A stretch of 64,000 nucleotides of DNA, taken from the NCBI RefSeq assembly GCF_046348265.1, contig NZ_JAXMEO010000005.1; one strand, given 5' to 3'. Position 1 is the stretch's first letter; each line of letters starts with the position of its first letter. The notes beneath the pieces were generated by a model. That model was not told where the DNA came from. It ran no database searches and saw only the letters and a list, made by a program, of their open reading frames with translations. The translations under genes were made by a program, and so were the position numbers. This document shows positions 51,884 through 59,326 of this stretch, piece by piece. This DNA comes from Pelomonas sp937871895. Lineage in GTDB: Bacteria > Pseudomonadota > Gammaproteobacteria > Burkholderiales > Burkholderiaceae_C.

Positions 51884-51910
51884 GCAAATAACACATTTGT
51901 TAATATTTGC
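51884..51910. promoter_or_regulatory. AT-rich dyad upstream of the toxin gene
   Basis: Arms GCAAATA (51884-51890) and TATTTGC (51904-51910) flank an AT-rich core with AACA and TGTT half-sites. It lies 3 bases upstream of the toxin start codon in an island of low GC. It is a likely operator for the antitoxin, as is usual for autoregulated HigBA modules. Confidence 0.65.
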
Positions 51911-51913
51911 CGC

Positions 51914-52249
51914 ATGGACTACGCGATCAGCTACTACAGCGAGGCGGTGCAGGACGAGATCCTGGCGCTGCCCGACACGCTGGCTGCTCGCTACATCGTC
52001 CTGACCCGGCGCATGGTGGCGCTGGGCCCGAACCTTGGGGAGCCGCATACCAAGGCCATGGGCAATGGGCTTTTCGAGTTGCGGCTCAAGGGGGCTGAGG
52101 GCATTGCTCGGGTCTTCTATTGCGCGGTGGTGGAGCGACGCATCGTCATGCTCCACAGCTTCGTCAAGAAGACCCAGAAGACGCCGCTTCGCGAGCTGGA
52201 AGTTGCTGCATCACGCCTGAAGGAGATCAAACATGCGAAGCCACGATGA
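51914..52249 (+). CDS. HigB/RelE-superfamily toxin
   Basis: Probable mRNA interferase of 111 residues, Gp49/HigB-like branch. The conserved stretch FELRLKGAEGIARVFYCAVVERRIVMLHSFVKKTQKTPLRELEVAASRLKEI is typical of phage-derived Gp49-like toxins, with the C-terminal KKTQKTP basic motif. The toxin precedes the antitoxin, as in HigBA. It overlaps the antitoxin gene by 17 bp. Expected role: translation-dependent RNA cleavage on stress or plasmid/element maintenance. Confidence 0.9.
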   Translation: MDYAISYYSEAVQDEILALPDTLAARYIVLTRRMVALGPNLGEPHTKAMGNGLFELRLKGAEGIARVFYCAVVERRIVMLHSFVKKTQKTPLRELEVAASRLKEIKHAKPR

Positions 52250-52520
52250 AGTCGTCAATAAGCTCATGGAGCGCCCCGGCGTTCGCGCCGAGGTCGAGCG
52301 CATCGAGCGCGAAGAGTCGGCGCTGCTCGACGCCCTGCTCAAGGCCCGACAGGACGCCGGCCTGACGCAGGCTCAGGTCGCCGAACGCATGGGCACCCAA
52401 GCGCCTGCCGTGGCGCGGCTTGAACGTGCCTTGGCGACGGGCAAACACTCACCCTCGGTGGCCACGTTGCGCAAGTACGTGAAGGCGTGTGGGAAGCGGC
52501 TGGTGTTGGGGGTAGCGTGA
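52233..52520 (+). CDS. HigA-like antitoxin, XRE-family
   Basis: Antitoxin of 95 residues. The HTH segment ARQDAGLTQAQVAERMGTQAPAVARLERALATGKHSPSVATLRKYVKACG is a Cro/CI-type domain. A ribosome-binding GGAG precedes the ATG at 52233. It should neutralise the toxin and repress the pair through the dyad at 51884-51910. The N-terminal helical part (about 1-35) probably wraps the toxin. Confidence 0.9.
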   Translation: MRSHDEVVNKLMERPGVRAEVERIEREESALLDALLKARQDAGLTQAQVAERMGTQAPAVARLERALATGKHSPSVATLRKYVKACGKRLVLGVA

Positions 52521-52586
52521 CCATCGGGCTATAGCGGCTTGGCCTCGCACAACCTACAGCCGCCCCTTCGCGAACGATCAGCACCG

Positions 52587-52961
52587 ATGGCCAGACTCCT
52601 CCTTGGCGTTGCACTGGTGGCCACCAAAACCGCTGCGTTGCTGATGTTGCCGCTTATGGGGTTCGGATATCTATTCTTCTTCGCGAGCCACACACCGCTG
52701 ACACACGCCTACTTTGTCGTTACTGCGGTGGCCTTGCTGCTGACGCTTGCTATCGGACCGGGCTTTGCGGAAGGCAAGGCCTTCCAGCGCCTTTTTCTCG
52801 GCGTGGCTCTCGTCGATTCTGGCCTCAGCGGGTGGCAGATAGCCGAACACCTCGGCGTGTCCGAAGGCCCCGACTACCCGGCGGCCGTGCTGGACGTCGG
52901 CGTCACGCTGGTGATTTGGGTTGCCTTTCTCGCGTTCCGGGGCCTGACTCGTCTCAGGTGA
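52587..52961 (+). CDS. Small integral membrane protein
   Basis: Protein of 124 residues with four predicted helices (about 4-28, 33-58, 62-80, 95-118). Not a family I recognise. The start at 52587 (MARLLLGVALVATKTAALL) is preferred over an in-frame ATG at 52539 because it begins directly with the first helix. It stands between the toxin-antitoxin pair and the cyanate operon; any link is unknown. Confidence 0.55.
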   Translation: MARLLLGVALVATKTAALLMLPLMGFGYLFFFASHTPLTHAYFVVTAVALLLTLAIGPGFAEGKAFQRLFLGVALVDSGLSGWQIAEHLGVSEGPDYPAAVLDVGVTLVIWVAFLAFRGLTRLR

Positions 52962-53042
52962 GTCCATGGCGCGATGTAGTTCCAGCCCTACACCAAGACC
53001 CCGCTCCCATCGATACCGCGCCGTGCCCGCGCGGCAGAGACT

Positions 53043-53070
53043 CCAGGCAACCCCTTTCCGGTTGCCCTGG
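53043..53070 (+). promoter_or_regulatory. Leader hairpin upstream of the cyanate operon
   Basis: A stem of CCAGGCAACC (53043-53052) and GGTTGCCCTGG (53060-53070, one bulged C) ends within the ribosome-binding GGAG (53069-53072) and 10 bases before the start codon at 53081. Folding would partly mask the ribosome-binding site, suggesting translational control of the operon. Confidence 0.55.
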
Positions 53071-53080
53071 AGACGCTGCG

Positions 53081-54484
53081 ATGAGCACCTACTTCGACCC
53101 TTACGACGCTGACCGCCCCTTGCGCATGGGCTGCCGATGCGGCGCGCATGCGTCTGAGGCAGAACACAACGCGGAGACCGCGGCGGCTGAGCTGCGCAAG
53201 CGCAGCGAGACCGAAGACTTCCAGGCCTACTCGAACGAGTTCATCGAGGCGTCGCTCGTCAAGGCGCTCATCCCGCAAGACGCGCTGCGTCGAAACTTCC
53301 TGCGTGCCGTGGGCCGCAAGACGGCGATGGCGGCGATTGCGAGCGTGCTGCCGGCGGGGGCCCTCACGAGCCTGCAGGCCATGGCGCAGAGCAAGCCCGT
53401 CGCCCTGGAGAAGAAGGACCTCAAGATCGGCTTCATCCCGATCACCTGCGCGACGCCCTTGATCATGGCCCACCCGCTGGGCTTCTATCGCAACGAGGGC
53501 TTGAGCGTCGAGGTCGTGAAGACGGCGGGCTGGGCACTGATCCGCGACAAGATGATCAACAAGGAGTACGACGCCACGCACTTCCTGTCGCCGATGCCGC
53601 TGGCCATCTCGATGGGCCTGGGGAGTAACCCGACGCCGATGAACGTCGCGACCATCCAGAACACCAATGGCCAGGCCATCACCCTGGCCAACAAGCACAA
53701 GGACAAGCGCGACCCCAAGGACTGGAAGGGCTTCAAGTTCGCGGTGCCCTTCGAGTTCAGCATGCACAACATGCTGCTGCGCTACTACGTGGCGGAGGCC
53801 GGCCTCAACCCCGACACCGACATCCAGATCCGCGTGGTGCCGCCGCCCGAGATGGTGGCCAACCTGCGCGCCGGCAATATCGACGGCTACCTCGGCCCCG
53901 ATCCCTTCAACCAGCGCGCGGTCTACGAGGAAATCGGCTTCATCCACATCTTGACCCGCGAGCTCTGGAACGGTCACCCCTGCTGCGCTTTCGGCACCAG
54001 CACCGAGTTCATCAAGCAGAACCCCAACACCTTTGCGGCGCTCTACCGCGCCGTGCTGACTGCTGCCGCGATGGCGCGCAAGCCCGAGAACCGCGAGCTG
54101 ATCGCCAAGGTCATCTCGCCTGCGCAGTACCTGAACCAGCCCGAAATCGTGCTGCAGCAGGTGCTGACCGGCAAGTTCGCCGACGGCCTGGGCAACGTGA
54201 AGGTCGTGCCTGACCGTGCCGACTTCGACCCCATCCCCTGGCAGAGCATGGCGGTGTGGATCCTGACCCAACTCAAGCGCTGGGGCTACCTGAAGGGCGA
54301 GGTCAACTACAAGCAGATTGCCGAGCAGGTCTTCCTGCTGACCGACGCCAAGAAGACCATGAAGCAGCTCGGCATGCCCGTGCCTGAAGGTGCGTATCCG
54401 AAGTTCACCATCATGGGCAAGGTCTTCGACCCGGCAAAGCCGGATGACTACGCCAAGAGCTTCAAGATCTCCAAGACGGTCTGA
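53081..54484 (+). CDS. cynA: CynA/NrtA-type ABC substrate-binding protein for cyanate
   Basis: Periplasmic binding protein of a nitrate/cyanate-type ABC importer, 467 residues. The N-terminal extension (about 1-68) begins with MGCRCGAH and ends with the twin-arginine signal RRNFLRAVGRKTAMAAIASVLPAGALTSL. The Tat signal therefore lies internally, with a cytoplasmic tail that has a Cys-x-Cys-Gly and His cluster (metal-binding by appearance). The mature part matches CmpA/NrtA/CynA (KIGFIPITCATPLIMAHPLGFYRNEGL, HFLSPMPLAISMGLGS, NLRAGNIDGYLGPDPFNQRAVYEEIGFIHIL). A permease, ATPase and cyanase follow, indicating cyanate as the substrate. As I recall, this extension recurs in burkholderial homologs. 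Confidence 0.9.
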   Translation: MSTYFDPYDADRPLRMGCRCGAHASEAEHNAETAAAELRKRSETEDFQAYSNEFIEASLVKALIPQDALRRNFLRAVGRKTAMAAIASVLPAGALTSLQAMAQSKPVALEKKDLKIGFIPITCATPLIMAHPLGFYRNEGLSVEVVKTAGWALIRDKMINKEYDATHFLSPMPLAISMGLGSNPTPMNVATIQNTNGQAITLANKHKDKRDPKDWKGFKFAVPFEFSMHNMLLRYYVAEAGLNPDTDIQIRVVPPPEMVANLRAGNIDGYLGPDPFNQRAVYEEIGFIHILTRELWNGHPCCAFGTSTEFIKQNPNTFAALYRAVLTAAAMARKPENRELIAKVISPAQYLNQPEIVLQQVLTGKFADGLGNVKVVPDRADFDPIPWQSMAVWILTQLKRWGYLKGEVNYKQIAEQVFLLTDAKKTMKQLGMPVPEGAYPKFTIMGKVFDPAKPDDYAKSFKISKTV

Positions 54485-54485
54485 C

Positions 54486-55364
54486 ATGCTGAGCTCCCTG
54501 CGCGCCAAGGCAGCGCTGCTGTCGGTGCTGATCCTGCTCGTCCTGCTGGGCATCTGGCACGTGGCCACCTTGACGGCCACGCCGGTGGCCGCACAGGCGG
54601 TGCAGCTGACGCCCGAGCAGATCGAGTACGCCAAATTGATGGGCAAAGACCCGACGGCAGGAGCCACGGCTGCGCCGGCCAAGTCGGGCTTTCCGACGCT
54701 CGCGCAAATGGGCAAGGCCATCGGCGCACAGCTGGCCCACCCCTTCTACGACAACGGCCCCAACGACAAAGGCATCGGCCTGCAGCTCGCCTACTCGCTG
54801 GGCCGCGTGGGCCTGGGCTACTTGATCGCTGCCGTGGTGGCGATTCCGCTCGGCTTCCTGATCGGCATGAGCCCGCTGGCCTACCGTGCGCTCGACCCCT
54901 TCATCCAGGTGCTGAAGCCCATCTCGCCGCTGGCCTGGATGCCGCTCGCGCTCTACACGATCAAGGACAGCCACATCAGCGGCATCTTCGTCATCTTCAT
55001 CTGCTCGGTCTGGCCCATGCTCATCAACACGGCCTTTGGCGTGGCCGGCGTGCGGCGCGAGTGGCTGAACGTGGCGCGCACGCTGGAGGTGGGGCCGCTG
55101 CGCCGCGCGTTTGAGGTGATCCTGCCGGCGGCTGCGCCCACCATCCTGACCGGCATGCGCATCAGCATGGGCATCGCTTGGCTCGTCATCGTGGCGGCCG
55201 AGATGCTGGTGGGCGGCACGGGCATCGGCTACTTCGTCTGGAACGAGTGGAACAACCTCAGCCTGCCGAATGTGATCTTCGCGATCCTGACCATCGGCGT
55301 GGTCGGCATGCTGCTCGACGCGATGTTCGCCCAGCTGCAAAAGGCGGTGACCTATGCAGACTGA
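54486..55364 (+). CDS. cynB: CynB/NrtB-type ABC permease
   Basis: Permease of the cyanate importer, 292 residues and six or seven helices. The EAA-type loop is GVAGVRREWLNVARTLEVGPLRRAFEVILPAAAPTILTGMRISMGIAWLVIVAAEML. It starts one base after the cynA stop codon. Its end overlaps the ATPase gene by 11 bp. One periplasmic loop (about 30-95) is long for this family and carries AQMGKAIGAQLAHPFYDNG. Confidence 0.92.
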   Translation: MLSSLRAKAALLSVLILLVLLGIWHVATLTATPVAAQAVQLTPEQIEYAKLMGKDPTAGATAAPAKSGFPTLAQMGKAIGAQLAHPFYDNGPNDKGIGLQLAYSLGRVGLGYLIAAVVAIPLGFLIGMSPLAYRALDPFIQVLKPISPLAWMPLALYTIKDSHISGIFVIFICSVWPMLINTAFGVAGVRREWLNVARTLEVGPLRRAFEVILPAAAPTILTGMRISMGIAWLVIVAAEMLVGGTGIGYFVWNEWNNLSLPNVIFAILTIGVVGMLLDAMFAQLQKAVTYAD

Positions 55365-56238
55365 GTTCCTGCAGGTCCAGGGCCTGGCCAAGGCCTACCC
55401 CGACAGCACCGAGCCCGTGTTCGAGGGCGTCAACTTCGGGCTGACCGAGGGCGAGTTCGTCTGCATCATCGGCCACAGCGGCTGCGGCAAGACCACCATC
55501 CTCAACGTGCTGGCGGGCCTGGAGAAGGCCAGCGAAGGCTATGTCTTCATGGACCGGCGCGAGGTGGCCGGCCCCAGCCTCAACCGTGGCGTGGTCTTCC
55601 AGGGCCATGCGCTGATGCCCTGGCTCACCGTGCGCCAGAACATCGCGTTCGCGGTGCGCAGCAAGTGGCCCGAGTGGAACAAGGCGCAGGTCAATCTGCA
55701 TGTCGAGCAGTACGTCGATCTGGTCGGCCTCAGCCCCGCCATCGACAAAAAGCCCAGCCAGCTCTCGGGTGGCATGAAGCAGCGCGTCGGCATCGCACGG
55801 GCCTTTGCCATCCAGCCGCGCATGCTGCTGCTGGACGAACCCTTCGGCGCGCTCGACGCGCTGACGCGCGGCAGCATCCAGGACGAGCTGCTGCGCATCT
55901 GCGCCGAGACGCGCCAGACCGTTTTCATGATCACGCACGACGTGGACGAAGCCATCCTGCTGGCCGACCGCATCCTCTTGATGAGCAATGGGCCCCGCGC
56001 CCGCGTCGCCGAGATCGTGCGCAACACCATGCCGCGCGAACGCACCCGCGCCACGCTGCACCACGACCCGCAGTACTACCCCATCCGCAACCACCTGGTC
56101 GATTTCCTGGTCGCCCGGTCCAAGGACCTCTCCCACGGTCGCGCGCCCAGCGTGCCGCCTGAAGTCTGCCCCGGGCTCAACGACCCCGGCGTCACCCCCA
56201 CTCAACCTGCTGCACTCAACGAGGAGCCCACACCATGA
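55354..56238 (+). CDS. cynD: CynD/NrtD-type ABC ATPase
   Basis: ATP-binding subunit of the cyanate importer, 294 residues. Walker A is GHSGCGKTT (about 39), the Q loop VFQGHALMPWLT follows, the signature is LSGGMKQRVGIARA, Walker B is MLLLDEPFGALD, and the H loop is ITHDVDEAI. A C-terminal tail with low similarity follows the core (about 250-294). The start overlaps the cynB end by 11 bp and the stop overlaps cynS by 4 bp, a tightly coupled operon. Assignment to cyanate rather than nitrate rests on cynS. Confidence 0.92.
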   Translation: MQTEFLQVQGLAKAYPDSTEPVFEGVNFGLTEGEFVCIIGHSGCGKTTILNVLAGLEKASEGYVFMDRREVAGPSLNRGVVFQGHALMPWLTVRQNIAFAVRSKWPEWNKAQVNLHVEQYVDLVGLSPAIDKKPSQLSGGMKQRVGIARAFAIQPRMLLLDEPFGALDALTRGSIQDELLRICAETRQTVFMITHDVDEAILLADRILLMSNGPRARVAEIVRNTMPRERTRATLHHDPQYYPIRNHLVDFLVARSKDLSHGRAPSVPPEVCPGLNDPGVTPTQPAALNEEPTP

Positions 56239-56687
56239 GTCAACTGTCCCGTCTCGACGTCACCGAAAAGATCATCGCCACCAAGGTCGCCAAAGGCATC
56301 AAGTGGGCCGACGTGGCCGCCAAGGTCGGCCTCAGCAAGGAGTGGGTCACCGCCGCCTGCCTGGGCCAGATGACGCTCGACAAGAAGCAGGCTGACACCA
56401 TCGCCAAGATCTTTGGCCTCAGCGCCGACGAGAAGAAGTGGCTGATGGTCGTCCCCTACAAAGGCAGCCTGCCCACCAGCGTCCCGACCGACCCGCTGAT
56501 CTACCGCTTCTACGAGCTGGTCAGCGTCTACGGCACCACCTTCAAGGAACTGATCCACGAAGAGTTCGGCGACGGGATCATGAGCGCCATCGACTTCAAG
56601 ATGGACCTCAAGCGCGAGCCCAACCAGGCCGGTGACCGCGTCAACATCGTGATGAGCGGCAAGTTCCTCCCCTATAAGACTTACTGA
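56235..56687 (+). CDS. cynS: Cyanate hydratase (cyanase)
   Basis: Catalyses bicarbonate-dependent breakdown of cyanate to ammonia and carbon dioxide, in the cytoplasm. It has 150 residues, slightly shorter than the 156-residue Escherichia coli enzyme. The catalytic triad is intact: Arg91, Glu94 (in IYRFYELVSVYG) and Ser117 (in DGIMSAIDF), corresponding to Arg96, Glu99 and Ser122 in E. coli (constant offset five). The N-terminal helical DNA-binding-like part is also present. The start overlaps the ATPase gene by 4 bp. It gives a nitrogen-acquisition or detoxification role to the operon. Confidence 0.96.
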   Translation: MSQLSRLDVTEKIIATKVAKGIKWADVAAKVGLSKEWVTAACLGQMTLDKKQADTIAKIFGLSADEKKWLMVVPYKGSLPTSVPTDPLIYRFYELVSVYGTTFKELIHEEFGDGIMSAIDFKMDLKREPNQAGDRVNIVMSGKFLPYKTY

Positions 56688-56694
56688 GCTGACC

Positions 56695-57162
56695 ATGCTC
56701 ACGCGCCCACCCCTCCCGCCCTTCACCGAGGAAACGGCACGCCTCAAGGTCCGCATGGCCGAGGACGCCTGGAACACGCGGGACCCTGACCGCGTGGTGG
56801 GCGTCTACACGGAAGACACGGTCTGGCGCAACCGCGCCGAGTTCCCCGTGGGGCGAGAGCAGGTGCGCGGCTTCCTGCAGCGCAAGTGGGCGCGCGAGCT
56901 GGACTACCGCCTCATCAAGGGCCTCTGGGCCTTTGACGGCGCGCGCATCGCGGTGCGCTTTGCCTACGAGTGGCATGACGACTCCGGCCACTGGTTCCGC
57001 AGCTACGGCAACGAGAACTGGGAGTTCACCGAAGCCGGCCTGATGCGCCGCCGCTTCGCCAGCATCAACGACCTCCCCATCGCCGAGGCCTCGCGGCTCT
57101 TTCACTGGCCGCTCGGGCGCCGGCCGGACGACCACCCGGGGCTGGACGAGTTGGGGCTGTGA
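56695..57162 (+). CDS. NTF2-like (DUF1348) protein
   Basis: Small protein of 155 residues with the SnoaL/NTF2-like fold of the DUF1348 family: FTEETARLKVRMAEDAWNTRDPDRVVGVYTEDTVWRNR, then GRGQVRGFL-type positions, RELDYRLIKGLWAFDGARIAVRFAYEWHDDSGHWFRSYGNENWEF and ITDDPI-like end (INDLPIAEASRLFHWPLG). It starts 7 bp after cynS and is presumably part of the cyanate operon. The family has no settled function; a role with cyanate or cyanide chemistry is inference. Confidence 0.85.
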   Translation: MLTRPPLPPFTEETARLKVRMAEDAWNTRDPDRVVGVYTEDTVWRNRAEFPVGREQVRGFLQRKWARELDYRLIKGLWAFDGARIAVRFAYEWHDDSGHWFRSYGNENWEFTEAGLMRRRFASINDLPIAEASRLFHWPLGRRPDDHPGLDELGL

Positions 57163-57213
57163 GTCCGTCAGGCCGCAGGGCTTGACCTTGTAGCGGCACC
57201 AGGCTTTTCAATC

Positions 57214-57236
57214 GGGCTCCCGTGAAACAGGAGCCC
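57214..57236 (+). promoter_or_regulatory. Hairpin masking the ribosome-binding site of the transglutaminase gene
   Basis: GGGCTCC (57214-57220) pairs perfectly with GGAGCCC (57230-57236) across a nine-base loop. The right arm contains the ribosome-binding GGAG of the TTG start at 57240. Melting of this stem would be needed for translation, as in simple thermosensor or protein-controlled leaders. Confidence 0.6.
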
Positions 57237-57239
57237 TGC

Positions 57240-57941
57240 TTGAACGCCCTCACCCGCCCGACCCTGCTGCTCGACTTTGAGCACCCTGCGCTGCAGGCCC
57301 TGATCCGCACGCGCGGCTGGGCCGCATTGCTGCTGTTTGAGCGCATCGGCGCCGTCTACGCCTTCGTACGCGACGAGATCGCCTTTGGCTACAACGCGGC
57401 GGACGACCTGCCCGCCTCGGCCGTGCTGGCTGACGGCTACGGCCAGTGCAACACCAAGGGCACGCTGCTGATGGCCCTGCTGCGCGGCGTGGGCGTGCCC
57501 TGCCGATTCCACGGCTTCACCATCGACAAGGCGCTGCAGCGCGGCGCGATCACCGGTCTGGCCTATGTGCTGGCACCGCGCAGCATCATCCACAGCTGGG
57601 TGGAGGTCGAGTTCGAGGGCCGCTGGGTCAACCTCGAGGGCTTCATCCTCGACGCGCCCTACCTCACGGCGCTGCAACGCCGCTTCGCGGGCCACAGTGG
57701 CCCTTTTTGCGGCTTCGGTGCGGCCACGCCCAACCTGCAGGCGCCGGGCGTCGACTGGTGCGGGCAGGACACCTACATCCAGCGCGACGGCATCAACCAC
57801 GACTTCGGGGTGTTCGACACGCCGGACGACTTCTATGCGCGGCACGGCACCAACCTCGCCGGCCCCAAGCGCTGGCTCTACCAGCACTTGGTGCGCCACC
57901 TGATGAACGGCAATGTGGCGCGGCTGCGCCGTGGCGATTGA
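57240..57941 (+). CDS. Transglutaminase-like protein
   Basis: Cysteine-protease-fold protein of 233 residues. The catalytic triad pattern is visible: Cys in ADGYGQCNTKGTLLMALL (about 72), His in IIHSWVEVEFEGRWVNLE (about 118) and a downstream Asp. Such proteins act as proteases or cross-linking enzymes and are often near amidation or peptide-bond-forming genes. The TTG at 57240 is preferred because AGGAG (57229-57233) lies at ideal distance; a GTG at 57222 is in frame but lies inside the hairpin. The substrate is unknown. Confidence 0.8.
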   Translation: MNALTRPTLLLDFEHPALQALIRTRGWAALLLFERIGAVYAFVRDEIAFGYNAADDLPASAVLADGYGQCNTKGTLLMALLRGVGVPCRFHGFTIDKALQRGAITGLAYVLAPRSIIHSWVEVEFEGRWVNLEGFILDAPYLTALQRRFAGHSGPFCGFGAATPNLQAPGVDWCGQDTYIQRDGINHDFGVFDTPDDFYARHGTNLAGPKRWLYQHLVRHLMNGNVARLRRGD

Positions 57942-58013
57942 GGGCACCCGCGCGATGCGCGCTGGCGGGCAAGCCACCGCCTGGATCACCGCTGTCGTCC
58001 CGCGACGCGCTGC

Positions 58014-59321
58014 CTACGTGCGCGAATAGTGCCGCTCTCGCAGCAGCTCCGCCACGCCCTTGCGGTTCTGCGCCAGGGCGACGAGGCTGAAGTGGATGTG
58101 CCCGCTGCCAGGGCTCAAGCGGCGGATGCTGTCGATCTGGCCGGCGATCTCGTCGGGCTGCCAGCTTTGTAGCGAAGCGTCGATGCGGCTGGTGAACACG
58201 CCGGGGTGCAGCGGGATGCCGCGCGGGTTGAGGCCTTGCCAGGTTTGCAGCAGCACCTCAAAGGCTTGCGCCGCCTGTGCGCGCGGCCAATAGAGCTGGG
58301 GGGCGAGGTAGTCCATCCAGCCCTCACGCAGCCAGAGCTCGACGTCGGCATACAGCTTGTCGTATTGGCTGAAGCCGGTGATGCCCGCGGGGCGGTTGTC
58401 GGGGCGGGGCAGGCCGAAAGGGCTGATGCCGAACTTGGCGGCGGGTCGGACTTCTTTGACCACGGCGTAGAGCTGTTTGACGAGGCGGTTGACGTTGTCG
58501 CGCCGCCAGTCGGCGCGCGTGAGCGTGCCGCCGGCCATCACATAGGCCTGCCAGCTCGGGCCGTCGGGGAAGTCGATCTCGGCTTGCGAGGTGCCGGCAA
58601 GGGCCGCCGCAGTCGGGGCGAAGGCGCTCGACGCGGCGGCCGCTGTGGTGGGGTAGGGGTAGAAGTAGTCGTCGAGGTGCAGACCGTCGACCGCGTAGCG
58701 GCCGAGCAGATCGCGCACGACGGCGAGCAGGTGCTCGGCGGCAGCGGGCTCGCCAGGGTCAACCCAGAGCTGGTCGCCATAGGTCTTGACCCATTCAGGC
58801 CGGCGCCGGCTGAGGTGGCTGGCAGCGGCCGGGCCGCGTGCGCGGCTCTGGCGGGCACGGTAAGGGTTGATCCAGGCGTGCAGCTCCAGCCCCCGTGCGC
58901 GGGCCTCGCGCAGCCAGACGGCCAGCGGGTCATAGCCGGGGTGCTGCCCTTGGGTGCCGGTGAGGTACTCGCTCCAGGGCTCCAGGTTTGATTCGTAGAA
59001 GGCGTCGCAGCTGGTGCGCACCTGCAGCAGCAGGGCGTTGAGGCCGATGCGTGCGGCCGTGTCGCACAGGCTGCGGATCTCGGCCTGTTGTTGCTCGGGG
59101 CTGAGGCCCGCTTTGCTCGGCCAATCGATGTTGGCGACGGTGGCGACCCAGGCGGCGCGCCACTCGCGGGCGGGTGCAGCCGCTGGGCGCGGCGGTGGCG
59201 AAGCAGTGCTCGCAGCCGTGGCAGGTGCCGTGACCACGGGAGCAGGGGCTTGGGTCTTGGGGCTCTCGCAGCTGGTGAGCCAGGGCAGGCTGCCAAGGGC
59301 AAGCAGATGGCGACGGTGCAT
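58014..59321 (-). CDS. GHL10-type putative glycosyl hydrolase lipoprotein
   Basis: Exported protein of 435 residues with a lipobox (LPWLTSC, Cys about 17), a Pro/Ala-rich linker, and a GHL10 (formerly DUF187) TIM-barrel domain: EWRAAWVATVANIDWPSK, LNALLLQVRTSCDAFYES, VDGLHLDDYFYPYP, FGISPFGLPR and WMDYLAPQLYWP. Family members are thought to act on peptidoglycan or lipid-linked glycans, though experimental data are limited. It closes the murQ-MFS-NagX unit on the minus strand, with 5 bp to the preceding gene. Confidence 0.88.
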   Translation of the reverse strand: MHRRHLLALGSLPWLTSCESPKTQAPAPVVTAPATAASTASPPPRPAAAPAREWRAAWVATVANIDWPSKAGLSPEQQQAEIRSLCDTAARIGLNALLLQVRTSCDAFYESNLEPWSEYLTGTQGQHPGYDPLAVWLREARARGLELHAWINPYRARQSRARGPAAASHLSRRRPEWVKTYGDQLWVDPGEPAAAEHLLAVVRDLLGRYAVDGLHLDDYFYPYPTTAAAASSAFAPTAAALAGTSQAEIDFPDGPSWQAYVMAGGTLTRADWRRDNVNRLVKQLYAVVKEVRPAAKFGISPFGLPRPDNRPAGITGFSQYDKLYADVELWLREGWMDYLAPQLYWPRAQAAQAFEVLLQTWQGLNPRGIPLHPGVFTSRIDASLQSWQPDEIAGQIDSIRRLSPGSGHIHFSLVALAQNRKGVAELLRERHYSRT

Positions 59322-59326
59322 GGGGC

